DNA of 24,887 bases from UBA9845 sp051889975 (GTDB taxonomy: Bacteria; Bacillota; Clostridia; Christensenellales; UBA1242). The stretch lies in contig JBJFDJ010000038.1 of assembly GCA_051889975.1 (NCBI GenBank), forward strand, positions 1-24,887, written 5' to 3'. Below, piece by piece: positions 8,473 through 15,639 of the stretch. Under the pieces are notes generated by a model. It worked only from the letters and a program-made list of their open reading frames with translations. It ran no database searches and was not told the origin of the DNA. Position 1 is the first letter of the stretch; the number at the start of each line of letters is the position of its first letter. A program made the position numbers and the translations under genes.

Positions 8473-8501
8473 TTGACATACAGAATTTTTTATTATAAAA
8501 T
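8473..8501 (+). promoter_or_regulatory. Promoter of the 329-residue unknown
   Basis: A perfect TTGACA at 8473-8478, a 17-bp spacer and TAAAAT at 8496-8501. An AAGGGG ribosome binding site (8516-8521) lies eight bases before the ATG at 8530. Confidence 0.75.
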
Positions 8502-8529
8502 GGTTGTGTATTTATAAGGGGCTAGAAAT

Positions 8530-9519
8530 ATGGAAAATAATATAGTAAATTTTTATGACATTTATAGTAAAGACGAAAACACTTTTATAGCGCGTTTTTC
8601 TAATATTGAAGAAGCAAAAAAATCAGCTATTTGGTTAAATAAAAACTATGGCAATAATTGTTGCGTGATAAAAATAATTCATGCACCACTCAGCAAAGTT
8701 TCAGCATTTAACAAACCAGGCATATTGTTTAATGACTGCAATGATTTTGTAAACTATGTGGGCAGAGCAAATCAAACTCAAGAGAAAAAAGTTTCAAAAC
8801 CTGCAAAGAACATTGAAAAACACACATATGTTAAATACAACAACAGATGGTGGTTACTTGACCCACTTTCTTCACGTTGCAACGCAACACTAACTGATGC
8901 ACTTTCTAAAATAGTAATAAAAAATGTTGATGTTTCAAAAGTGATTAAAAACAAAAACAATGTTGCAAAGGTTGGCGATATAAGAGATTTAAACTGGAAC
9001 GACACAGTTCTTGTTAACTACAACAACTGCCAAACAGGTTGGGTTGCTCCAAGTGGCTTGTTCTTTGGTTGCGAACCAAAAAATTTCCCTTTACTATATC
9101 AAGTTGTTTTAGATAAAGAAATCAATGGCAAGTATTCAGCCAAAAATTTTTTGGGAGTTGATGCTAGTGCAATTAAAAACAAATTGAGAGAACATGGTTG
9201 GATAGAAATCACTTTTGACGAACAACAACAACTTCTCACAAAGCTTGGTAGCATTGAAAACCACAAACTTGAAATGGTTGGGGTGGATGTCAATGATAAT
9301 TTAAATTGCAAAATAATTGCACCAACAGACGCACAAATCAAAAGACTTGAGTGCATGGGAATTAATGTTCAACTGTTAAAAATGATTAAAGTTCAGTTAA
9401 AATCAAACCCAGAACAATACTTAAATCCAAAAAAACTTATTCCAATAACAAACAAAATTGCAAAAGTGTTCAATGCTTCAAATAACAAAAACCCAGAAGA
9501 AGAAATGCTATCATTTTAA
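8530..9519 (+). CDS. Unrecognised 329-residue protein
   Basis: I do not recognise this family. The gene is clearly real: it has a consensus promoter, a good ribosome binding site and a strong terminator directly after the stop. The protein is soluble, with no signal peptide or membrane segment. It is Asn/Lys-rich, with a W-W pair in NNRWWLLDP near residue 108 and a run of alternating hydrophobics in the N-terminal 50 residues. The second half contains a helical section (GWIEITFDEQQQLLTKLGSI) and repeated short segments with KLEMVGVDV and RLECMGINV; these may be two related beta-alpha units. It is placed between hemW and hrcA, where most relatives have nothing. The strong promoter suggests appreciable expression. 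Confidence 0.75.
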   Translation: MENNIVNFYDIYSKDENTFIARFSNIEEAKKSAIWLNKNYGNNCCVIKIIHAPLSKVSAFNKPGILFNDCNDFVNYVGRANQTQEKKVSKPAKNIEKHTYVKYNNRWWLLDPLSSRCNATLTDALSKIVIKNVDVSKVIKNKNNVAKVGDIRDLNWNDTVLVNYNNCQTGWVAPSGLFFGCEPKNFPLLYQVVLDKEINGKYSAKNFLGVDASAIKNKLREHGWIEITFDEQQQLLTKLGSIENHKLEMVGVDVNDNLNCKIIAPTDAQIKRLECMGINVQLLKMIKVQLKSNPEQYLNPKKLIPITNKIAKVFNASNNKNPEEEMLSF

Positions 9520-9541
9520 ACAAGCAAATGCTTGTTTTTTT
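9518..9541 (+). terminator. Terminator after the 329-residue unknown
   Basis: AAACAAGC (9518-9525), an AAAT loop and GCTTGTTT (9530-9537), followed by T to 9541. The left arm begins on the stop codon. Confidence 0.85.
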
Positions 9542-9805
9542 GTTGCAAATTATTTTTGTTATTATTTATCTTTGCATTGATAAAAATTTTTTTCTGCTTT
9601 GCCAAGTTGTTAATTTATGCCATAATTAAACATTTTGATATTTTATTTGTCTATGTTTTAATTTAATATATATTGACAAAGAATTTATTTGTTTATATGT
9701 TTAGTTATCTAAATACAAAAATATATTAAACAAAAAAGTTCAAAATTTTATGGATGTTTGTTGATGTTTTTTGCCAACAAAAAAAATAAAAAAAATTTTA
9801 AATTT
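9542..9805. other. Gene-free AT-rich stretch upstream of hrcA
   Basis: About 260 bases of very AT-rich DNA with no frame of coding character. A TTGACA occurs near 9673, followed by a TATATG-like element, but no gene begins after it. I see no conserved RNA or repeat here. Confidence 0.5.
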
Positions 9806-9814
9806 TTGACATAA

Positions 9815-9848
9815 ACTAGTTGACTTTTGGAAAAACTAGTCATATAAT
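9815..9848 (+). promoter_or_regulatory. Heat-shock operon promoter with paired ACTAGT sites
   Basis: TTGACT at 9820-9825, a 17-bp spacer and TATAAT at 9843-9848: a vegetative sigma-A promoter, as expected for HrcA control. Two ACTAGT palindromes at 9815-9820 and 9835-9840 lie exactly 20 bp apart, one abutting the -35 and one inside the spacer. TGACT (9821-9825) and AGTCA (9838-9842) also form an inverted repeat. A second TTGACA at 9806-9811 has no matching -10. Confidence 0.85.
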
Positions 9849-9850
9849 AG

Positions 9851-9881
9851 TGCTAGCAGTCTTAAATGTGGAGTGCTAGCA
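9851..9881 (+). promoter_or_regulatory. CIRCE operator (HrcA binding site)
   Basis: TGCTAGCAGTC (9851-9861), nine bases, GAGTGCTAGCA (9871-9881). This matches the CIRCE layout TTAGCACTC-N9-GAGTGCTAA, with a single mismatch between the arms (G at 9859). The outer arms are extended to an 11-bp inverted repeat. It begins two bases after the -10, so bound HrcA would cover the transcription start. Confidence 0.95.
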
Positions 9882-9903
9882 AATGTAAAAAAAGGAGGGT
9901 TTT

Positions 9904-10974
9904 GTGGACGGAGAAATATTAAGCGAACGCAAGTTGCACATTCTTTGCAGTGCTGTGGAAGACTATATTCAGTTTGCCAACCCAATAACAAGTGGTTCGG
10001 TGCACGAAAAATATATAAAAGATATCAGTCCTGCCACACTTCGTAGCGAACTATCAACACTAGAAGCAATGGGGTATTTAAAACAACTGCATACTTCAAG
10101 TGGTCGCATACCAACCAGCAAAGCATATAGGCTTTATGTCAACAAACTTATGGGCAATGCCAAATTTAACAAAAAGGCATTGGAGTCTGTTAGGGCAATC
10201 TTAACGCAAAGAACGGTTTATTTAAATGACATTGTTCAAACAATTGCTGGTGTTGTTTCAAACGCCACAAATTATCCAACGGTTGTTGTGTTAAATGGTT
10301 ATGACAACTTGCCAATAGAAAACATAAAGATAATTCCGTTAATTGACTTGTCTTGTTTGCTTTTAATTGGCACAAAAAATGGTATTGTAAATGGCCAATT
10401 TACTTTGTCACAACCAATAACAGAAGAAAACTGTGTTGACGCAAGCAACTTGCTAACAAAAAAGTTTGCTGGCAAAACAATTAAGTTTATGCGAGAAAAC
10501 ATACAAAGCGAACTAAAAGACATTTCAAAAGAAATTGAAAGTTTTAGCTTTTTGTTTAATAATCTCATTGACTGCTTGTCTAGCATAATAAACGCACAGC
10601 AAAATGTTGTTAGATTTGGTCAAACAAAGTTGTTAAACAATCCAGAGTATGCCGACCTTGAAGACGCAAAAAAAGTGCTAAATGCCATTGACGATGACAC
10701 AGAAATTGGTCAAGTGTTTAATGATGATGACAACAGCGAAATCACTTTTACAATAGGCAAAGAAAACAGCAGTGAAAACTTAAAAAATTGCTCAATTGTA
10801 AAGGCAAATTACAAAATTGATGGAAAAAAAGTTGCAAGTATTGGCGTGATTGGGCCAGAGCGAATGGATTATAGCAATGTGGCAAGTGCTTTAAAAGTAA
10901 TTGTTACCGAACTAGACAAAGTAAATTTGTTGTCGCAAGACAAAATAAATATCAATAACAAAAAAGGAGAGTAA
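9904..10974 (+). CDS. hrcA: HrcA heat-inducible transcription repressor (356 aa)
   Basis: HrcA binds CIRCE and represses class I heat-shock genes; its activity depends on GroE in Bacillus. The N-terminal winged helix includes SPATLRSELSTLEAMGYL (42-59) and the diagnostic HTSSGRIPTSKAYRLYV (63-79). The C-terminal GAF-like domain follows, with IGVIGPERMDYSNV near the end, as in HrcA generally. It starts with GTG at 9904, backed by a near-perfect AGGAGG five bases upstream. It lies directly downstream of its own operator, so it should be autoregulated. Its last ~50 bases, together with the ribosome binding site of the next gene, are duplicated downstream at 11088. Confidence 0.96.
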   Translation: MDGEILSERKLHILCSAVEDYIQFANPITSGSVHEKYIKDISPATLRSELSTLEAMGYLKQLHTSSGRIPTSKAYRLYVNKLMGNAKFNKKALESVRAILTQRTVYLNDIVQTIAGVVSNATNYPTVVVLNGYDNLPIENIKIIPLIDLSCLLLIGTKNGIVNGQFTLSQPITEENCVDASNLLTKKFAGKTIKFMRENIQSELKDISKEIESFSFLFNNLIDCLSSIINAQQNVVRFGQTKLLNNPEYADLEDAKKVLNAIDDDTEIGQVFNDDDNSEITFTIGKENSSENLKNCSIVKANYKIDGKKVASIGVIGPERMDYSNVASALKVIVTELDKVNLLSQDKININNKKGE

Positions 10975-10977
10975 GAT

Positions 10978-11076
10978 ATGCGTTGTAATGGCGATTGCAA
11001 AAATTGTCCTTTGGCATCATGCGAAAGCGACAAAGATAAAGATGAAGAAAAAGATGACGATGAAGATGACGAATAA
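10978..11076 (+). CDS. Cys-rich acidic microprotein, copy 1 (32 aa)
   Basis: The protein begins MRCNGDCKNCPLASC and continues as an unbroken Asp/Glu/Lys tail. Four cysteines, at 3, 7, 10 and 15 (C-x3-C-x2-C-x4-C), make a plausible metal or iron-sulfur binding site or a redox-active cluster. I know of no named family. Translation is well supported: GGAG at 10966-10969 lies eight bases before the ATG, and the hrcA stop is three bases upstream, so the gene should be coupled to hrcA and induced with the heat-shock operon. A second copy follows at 11144. The tail carries about 14 acidic residues, which would keep the protein soluble or mimic a nucleic acid or basic partner; that is inference. Confidence 0.8.
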   Translation: MRCNGDCKNCPLASCESDKDKDEEKDDDEDDE

Positions 11077-11143
11077 CTAATAAACGAGTAAATTTGTTGT
11101 CACAAGACAAAATAAATATCAATAACAAAAAAGGAGAGTAAAT

Positions 11144-11236
11144 ATGCGTTGTAATGGTGATTGCAAAAATTGTCCTTTGGCATCATGCGAAAGCGACAAA
11201 GACAAAGATGAAGAAAAAGACGAAGATGATGAATAA
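11144..11236 (+). CDS. Cys-rich acidic microprotein, copy 2 (30 aa)
   Basis: The first 25 residues are identical to copy 1, with all four cysteines kept. In that stretch the only base changes are synonymous third-position ones (Gly5 GGC/GGT and Asp20 GAT/GAC). The acidic tail is two residues shorter. GGAG at 11133-11136 is seven bases before the ATG. The stop is followed by CTAATAAGGAG, which provides the grpE ribosome binding site. Conservation of the protein with only silent differences argues that it is translated, although the duplication may simply be young. As for copy 1, the function is unknown. Confidence 0.8.
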   Translation: MRCNGDCKNCPLASCESDKDKDEEKDEDDE

Positions 11237-11251
11237 CTAATAAGGAGTTTT

Positions 11252-11782
11252 ATGAAAAATAAACAGCAGTTAGAAACTGAAGCAGAATGCCAAGAAACGG
11301 GGAAAGTTCTAACCGAAGAAGACTTAAATGATGTTGATGACAAATCAAATGAAAGTTCAACCAAAACTTCTTCAAAAGAACAAGAATATTTGGAAATGGC
11401 ACAGCGAATTCAAGCCGAATTTGATAACTATCGCAAAAGAAATCAAGACGCAGTGTTTTTGTCTAGGCAAGATGGCATTGCTTATGCCATTGAAACTTTG
11501 CTTCCTGTCATAGACAGCATAGACAGTGCAAAAAGGCAGATTAAAGACGAAGCGTTTTTAAAATCAATTGAACTTTTGCACAGCCAAACCTTGTCTTGTT
11601 TTGAAAAACTAGGTGCCAAAAAAATAAAGGCACTGGGCGAGCACTTTGATCCAACACTTCACAATGCAATTATGGCAGAAGAAGTTGATGGCGAGCCAGA
11701 TATTGTGCTAGAAGAATTTCAAGAAGGCTTTGAACTAAACGGCAAAGTCATAAGGCACAGCGTGGTTAAGGTTAGCAAATGA
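11252..11782 (+). CDS. grpE: GrpE nucleotide exchange factor (176 aa)
   Basis: GrpE releases ADP from DnaK and acts as a dimer in the chaperone cycle. The acidic, disordered N-terminus (to about residue 45) leads into a long coiled-coil helix containing AEFDNYRKRNQ. The C-terminal beta domain carries the GrpE signature from LGEHFDPTLHNAIM to GKVIRHSVVKVSK. Length is normal. AAGGAG lies four bases before the ATG. The last four bases, ATGA, also start the next gene, so the two are translationally coupled. Confidence 0.97.
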   Translation: MKNKQQLETEAECQETGKVLTEEDLNDVDDKSNESSTKTSSKEQEYLEMAQRIQAEFDNYRKRNQDAVFLSRQDGIAYAIETLLPVIDSIDSAKRQIKDEAFLKSIELLHSQTLSCFEKLGAKKIKALGEHFDPTLHNAIMAEEVDGEPDIVLEEFQEGFELNGKVIRHSVVKVSK

Positions 11783-12195
11783 TAGAAAAAGTTAATCACA
11801 AAAACAAAGCAGAGTTTGAAAGTTTGTTAAATAATTTGTGGCAAGGTGCAACGTTAAAAGATTGCAAACAAGATGCAAAGACAACGGTGCAATTTGTTTA
11901 CAGATTAAATGGCAAACTTGTGGGGCTTGTAACTTGTTCAATAAAAAGAGAATATGTTGCAGGTTGCAACACACGCAAAGTTGCGTATTTAGAAGGCATT
12001 TATGTCCTTCCGGAATATAGAAACAAAAAAATAGCAACTCAACTTATAAAACATTTTGAGTTGTGGGCAAAAGACAAAGGGTGCAAAGAACTTGCTAGCG
12101 ACCTAGAAATTGACAACAAAGCAAGTTTGCAATTTCACAATAAAATGGGTTTTGAAATTGTAGAAAAAACTATCCATTTAAAAAAGAATATTTAA
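11779..12195 (+). CDS. AAC(6')-I-like GNAT acetyltransferase (138 aa)
   Basis: Beyond a general GNAT fold, the central and C-terminal sequence matches the pattern of aminoglycoside 6'-N-acetyltransferases of the AAC(6')-I class: REYVAGCNT (57-65), VAYLEGIYVLPEYR (68-81), ELASDLEIDN (104-113), then H120, GFEIVE and a final hydrophobic-lysine end. AAC(6') enzymes have REYVNG, FLEGIYVLP, EFASDxxxDN and H/LGFxETE in the same order. W21 corresponds to their LW. The pyrophosphate loop is unusual: RNKKIA replaces the canonical R-x-x-G-x-A glycine. The protein is shorter at the N-terminus than typical AAC(6') (about 145-153). It overlaps grpE by four bases and ends 12 bases before dnaK, so it sits inside the HrcA-controlled operon. 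Actual aminoglycoside activity is unproven; related enzymes acting on other amines are possible. Confidence 0.8.
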   Translation: MIEKVNHKNKAEFESLLNNLWQGATLKDCKQDAKTTVQFVYRLNGKLVGLVTCSIKREYVAGCNTRKVAYLEGIYVLPEYRNKKIATQLIKHFELWAKDKGCKELASDLEIDNKASLQFHNKMGFEIVEKTIHLKKNI

Positions 12196-12207
12196 GGAGA
12201 ATTTTAT

Positions 12208-14055
12208 ATGGGAAAAATCATAGGTATTGACTTGGGAACAACAAACAGTTGTGTTTCTGTTATGGAAGGTAACGAGCCAACTGTAATCACAAACAGCGAA
12301 GGTGGCAGAACAACCCCAAGTGTTGTTGCAGTTACAAAAACAGGTGAAAGACTTGTTGGTCAAGTTGCAAAACGTCAAGCTGTTGCAAATGCCGAAAACA
12401 CAATTCAATCAATCAAAAGAAAAATGGGAACAAACGAAAAGGTTACTCTTGGTGGAAAAGAATATTCTCCACAAGAAATTTCTGCAATGATACTTCAAAA
12501 ATTAAAAGCAGATGCCGAAAGTTATCTTGGCAGTCCTGTTACACAAGCAGTTATCACAGTTCCTGCATACTTTAACGACAGTCAACGTCAAGCAACAAAA
12601 GACGCTGGAAAAATTGCCGGACTTGAAGTTTTGCGTATCATCAACGAACCAACAGCAGCAGCACTTGCTTATGGCTTGGATAAAGGCGAAAATGCTCACC
12701 AAAAAATTTTGGTTTATGACCTTGGTGGTGGCACATTTGATGTTTCAATTTTGGAACTTGGCGATGGCGTGTTTGAAGTTTTGTCAACAAACGGCGACAC
12801 AAAACTTGGTGGCGACGACTTTGATAATGCAATCATAAAACTTTTGGTTGACGATTTCAAAGCTCAAAATGGCATTGATTTGTCAACAGACAAAATGGCT
12901 ATGCAAAGACTTAAAGAAGCAGCAGAAAAAGCTAAAATTGACCTTTCAAGTAGCACAACTGCAACAATCAACTTGCCATTTATAACAGCAGATGCAACAG
13001 GTCCAAAACACTTGGAATACACACTTTCAAGAGCAAAATTTGAAAGTTTGATTGACAGTTACATCAAATTAAGTCTTGAAAAATGTAAAAATGCTCTTGC
13101 TGATGCAAAACTAACAAAAGACCAAATTGACAAAGTTATTTTGGTTGGTGGCTCAAGCCGTATTCCTGCTGTTCAAGAAGCAATTAAAAACTTTATGGGC
13201 AAAGAACCATTTAAAGGCATCAACCCAGACGAATGCGTTGCAATTGGTGCATCAATTCAAGGTGGCGTTTTGGCTGGCGATGTAAAAGATGTTTTACTGC
13301 TTGATGTAACTCCACTTTCACTTGGCATTGAAACTTTGGGCGGAGTTTGCACAAAACTCATTGCGCGCAACACAACAATTCCAACAAAAAAGAGCCAAAT
13401 TTTCTCAACTGCAACAGACAATCAACCTGGTGTTGACATCCACGTTTTGCAAGGTGAAAGAGAATTTGCAAAAGACAACAAAACTCTTGGCAGATTTAGT
13501 TTAAATGACATTCCACCTGCACCAAGAGGTGTGCCACAAATTGAAGTTACTTTTGATATTGACGCAAATGGCATTGTTCACGTAAGTGCAAAAGACCTTG
13601 GCACAAACAAAGAGCAAAGCATAACCATCACTGCAAGTAGCAATTTAAGTGAAGATGACATCAACAAAGCAGTTAACGATGCAAAACAATTTGAAGAAGA
13701 AGACAAAAAACGCAAAGAACTTGTTGACAAAAAGAACGAAGCAGACGCCTTTGTTTTCGGCCTTGAAAAAATGTTGAAAGATGCTGGCGACAAAATTAGC
13801 GAAGACGACAAGAAAAAACTCAACGAACAAATTGAAGAAGCCAAAAAAGACTTTGCAAGTGACGACATAGAAGTTGTTAAAAAAGCACTTGAAAAACTTC
13901 AAACCGAAAGCCAAGAAGTTGTTACAAAACTCTATCAAAGCGCAAGTGCAAATGCAAACGCAAGTGGCAGTGCTGACGCAAATGGTTCAGCTGATGGCGA
14001 CAATATTCACGTTAACCCAGAAGATGTAAAAGTTGACGATGGTAACAACAACTAA
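12208..14055 (+). CDS. dnaK: Chaperone DnaK (Hsp70, 615 aa)
   Basis: DnaK is the ATP-dependent Hsp70 that holds and folds nascent or unfolded proteins with DnaJ and GrpE. The ATPase domain has GIDLGTTNS (6-14), the phosphate-2 loop DLGGGTFDVS (171-180) and ILVGGSSRIPAVQEA. The substrate-binding domain begins after the linker DVLLLDVTPLSLGIETLGG and includes the helical lid. The C-terminus is an Ala/Ser/Gly/Asn-rich tail ending in acidic sequence. Length is normal for Firmicutes. AGGAG lies upstream of the ATG, 12 bases after the acetyltransferase stop. No second CIRCE is seen, so expression comes from the hrcA promoter. Arg codons are more often CGT than in the neighbours, as expected for a highly expressed gene. 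Confidence 0.98.
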   Translation: MGKIIGIDLGTTNSCVSVMEGNEPTVITNSEGGRTTPSVVAVTKTGERLVGQVAKRQAVANAENTIQSIKRKMGTNEKVTLGGKEYSPQEISAMILQKLKADAESYLGSPVTQAVITVPAYFNDSQRQATKDAGKIAGLEVLRIINEPTAAALAYGLDKGENAHQKILVYDLGGGTFDVSILELGDGVFEVLSTNGDTKLGGDDFDNAIIKLLVDDFKAQNGIDLSTDKMAMQRLKEAAEKAKIDLSSSTTATINLPFITADATGPKHLEYTLSRAKFESLIDSYIKLSLEKCKNALADAKLTKDQIDKVILVGGSSRIPAVQEAIKNFMGKEPFKGINPDECVAIGASIQGGVLAGDVKDVLLLDVTPLSLGIETLGGVCTKLIARNTTIPTKKSQIFSTATDNQPGVDIHVLQGEREFAKDNKTLGRFSLNDIPPAPRGVPQIEVTFDIDANGIVHVSAKDLGTNKEQSITITASSNLSEDDINKAVNDAKQFEEEDKKRKELVDKKNEADAFVFGLEKMLKDAGDKISEDDKKKLNEQIEEAKKDFASDDIEVVKKALEKLQTESQEVVTKLYQSASANANASGSADANGSADGDNIHVNPEDVKVDDGNNN

Positions 14056-14062
14056 TTTGATT

Positions 14063-14190
14063 TTTAAGTTGATTATACAAGCAATTAAATAAGTTTTAAA
14101 CAACTTAAATCAGTTATTCATTTATACAAAATGAAGTTGTTAAAAAAATAAAATGTATTTTGATAAAATAGGAAGCAAAATTCCTATTTT
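14063..14190 (+). promoter_or_regulatory. dnaK-dnaJ intercistronic leader with terminator-like hairpin
   Basis: AAAATAGGAA (14165-14174), a 6-base loop and TTCCTATTTT (14181-14190), followed by GTTTT, form a perfect 10-bp terminator-like hairpin 19 bases before dnaJ. Upstream, CAACTTAAA (14101-14109) can pair with TTTAAGTTG (14063-14071) over 9 bp. Part of it, AACAACTT (14099-14106), can pair instead with AAGTTGTT (14134-14141) over 8 bp. These pairings exclude each other, as in attenuators. The stems are AT-rich and the effect is unproven. Confidence 0.5.
14161..14169 (+). promoter_or_regulatory. Possible dnaJ-proximal promoter
   Basis: TGATAAAAT at 14161-14169 is an extended -10 (TGa-TAAAAT) embedded in the left arm of the hairpin before dnaJ. 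The nearest -35-like element, TTGTTA (14137-14142), is 21 bp away, which is too far. If active, it would start transcripts inside the hairpin loop and so bypass it. Confidence 0.35.
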
Positions 14191-14209
14191 GTTTTAAGGG
14201 AAAATAAAA

Positions 14210-15355
14210 ATGGCAAAAGATTTTTACGAAATATTGGGTGTTGACAAAAAGGCATCACAAGATGAAATAAAGTCAGCATACTACAAACTTGCAAAAAAAT
14301 ATCACCCAGATTTAAACAAGTCACCCGAAGCCGCAGAAAAGTTGAAAGAAATCAACGAAGCCTACGGCTGTTTGGGCGATGCTGAAAAGCGAAAAAACTA
14401 TGACCAATTTGGCAATGCCGAAGGCAATCCTTTTGGTGCTGGGAATGGTGCAGGTGGTTTTGATTTTGGTGGTTTTGGAAATGCCGGTTTTGGCAATGGT
14501 GGTGGCTTTAACTTTAATTTTGAAGATTTGTTTAATGGCTTTGGGTTTGGTGGCGAAGGCTCGCAAACTCGCAAAAAAACAGTGGGTGATGACCTTGCAT
14601 TAAAGATAAACCTAACTTTTGAAGAAGCAGCACTTGGTTGCACAAAAACATTCACCTTTACTCGTGTTGAAAAATGTGAGCATTGCTCTGGCACGGGCGC
14701 AAAAGGTGGAAAAGTTACAACTTGTTCAACTTGCAATGGCACAGGGCAGGTTAGATACACTCAAAACTCAATTTTTGGTCGCATTGTCAATGTTGGCAAG
14801 TGTAACGAATGTGGTGGAACAGGAAAAATTGCAAAGGAAAAATGTGATTTTTGCAGTGGCAATGGCACGGTTCGCAAACAACGCACCATAACTGTTGCAA
14901 TTCCAGCAGGCATAGACGATGGCCAAGAAATGACAATTGCTGGCGAAGGCAATGCAAATGGCAGTTCAACGCAAAAGGGCAATTTGTATTTGAGAATTTC
15001 AGTTGCACCACATAAGTTGCTTGTTCGCAAAGGTTTTGACCTTTATATAACAGTTCCAATTCCATTTACAACAAGTTTGCTCGGTGGCAAAATCACAGTG
15101 CCAGTTGTGGGTGGCAAGGTTACAATTGATATACCAGAACTCACTCAAACGGGAACGGTGTTTACAGTTAAGGGCAAGGGCATCAAAAAACTTAAAAAAC
15201 TTGGCAGTGGCGACTTGTATGTTACAGTTAACATAGAAATGCCAAAAAATTTGGATAAAGAAACAAAAGAAAAACTTAAACAAGCAACAAAAAAGATTGA
15301 TAACACAAGTTACACAAAGTGCAAAGACTACGACAGCACTGTTTCAAAGTTATAA
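14210..15355 (+). CDS. dnaJ: Chaperone DnaJ (Hsp40, 381 aa)
   Basis: DnaJ delivers substrates to DnaK and stimulates its ATPase. The J domain occupies residues 4-68 with HPD at 32-34. A Gly/Phe-rich region follows (about 72-118). The zinc domain has four modules, CEHCSGTG (156-163), CSTCNGTG (172-179), CNECGGTG (198-205) and CDFCSGNG (212-219). In the last, the usual second Gly-x-Gly is kept with Asn inserted. The C-terminal beta domains follow. AAGGG at 14196-14200 is nine bases before the ATG. The gene follows dnaK after 154 bases containing a possible attenuator and a possible separate promoter. No strong terminator lies before 15598. Confidence 0.97.
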   Translation: MAKDFYEILGVDKKASQDEIKSAYYKLAKKYHPDLNKSPEAAEKLKEINEAYGCLGDAEKRKNYDQFGNAEGNPFGAGNGAGGFDFGGFGNAGFGNGGGFNFNFEDLFNGFGFGGEGSQTRKKTVGDDLALKINLTFEEAALGCTKTFTFTRVEKCEHCSGTGAKGGKVTTCSTCNGTGQVRYTQNSIFGRIVNVGKCNECGGTGKIAKEKCDFCSGNGTVRKQRTITVAIPAGIDDGQEMTIAGEGNANGSSTQKGNLYLRISVAPHKLLVRKGFDLYITVPIPFTTSLLGGKITVPVVGGKVTIDIPELTQTGTVFTVKGKGIKKLKKLGSGDLYVTVNIEMPKNLDKETKEKLKQATKKIDNTSYTKCKDYDSTVSKL

Positions 15356-15597
15356 ATTATTTGAGAACAAATTTATTGTATTTTTGATAAACTCACATCA
15401 GCACAATTAAAATAGTTTTTAATTTTAGTGGCAACGTTGGCTCAATTCATTTGTTAAGTTTTGTTTATTAATTTGTTTTGTTTTAATTTCTTATAATTAG
15501 TTTTTAATTATGTTGTTTTGATTTTAATTTTAAAACAACAAAATCAATATCGTTTTTGCATAAATTGATATAAAATTTTGAATTTACCAATATATAT

Positions 15598-15639
15598 AAA
15601 AAAGTGGTTTTAGCCCAATAGGTTATCAGCCACTTTTTT
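15598..15639. terminator. Bidirectional terminator between dnaJ and the 136-residue unknown
   Basis: AAAAAAGTGG (15598-15607) pairs perfectly with CCACTTTTTT (15630-15639) around a 22-base loop. It overlaps the stop codon of the minus-strand gene (15638-15640) and can end transcription from both directions. The 240 bases between dnaJ and this hairpin are AT-rich with a 9-bp inverted repeat (15511-15519, 15532-15540) and no gene. Confidence 0.8.

Larger units (their letters stand above)
10921..11241 (+). repeat. Tandem duplication of the hrcA tail and microprotein gene
   Basis: The segment from 10921 to about 11082 recurs from 11088 to about 11241. The offset is 167 bases before, and 166 after, a one-base deletion between the ribosome binding site and the start codon. 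Each unit carries the last ~50 bases of hrcA, a GGAGAG ribosome binding site, a small open frame and the trailer TAACTAATAA. The second copy of the hrcA tail is only a spacer. The units are nearly identical, so the event is recent or the pair is being homogenised. Confidence 0.93.

Noticed and set aside
9542..9805. Possible RNA gene or riboswitch before hrcA
   Set aside because: I could find no conserved structure or motif; it looks like plain AT-rich spacer.
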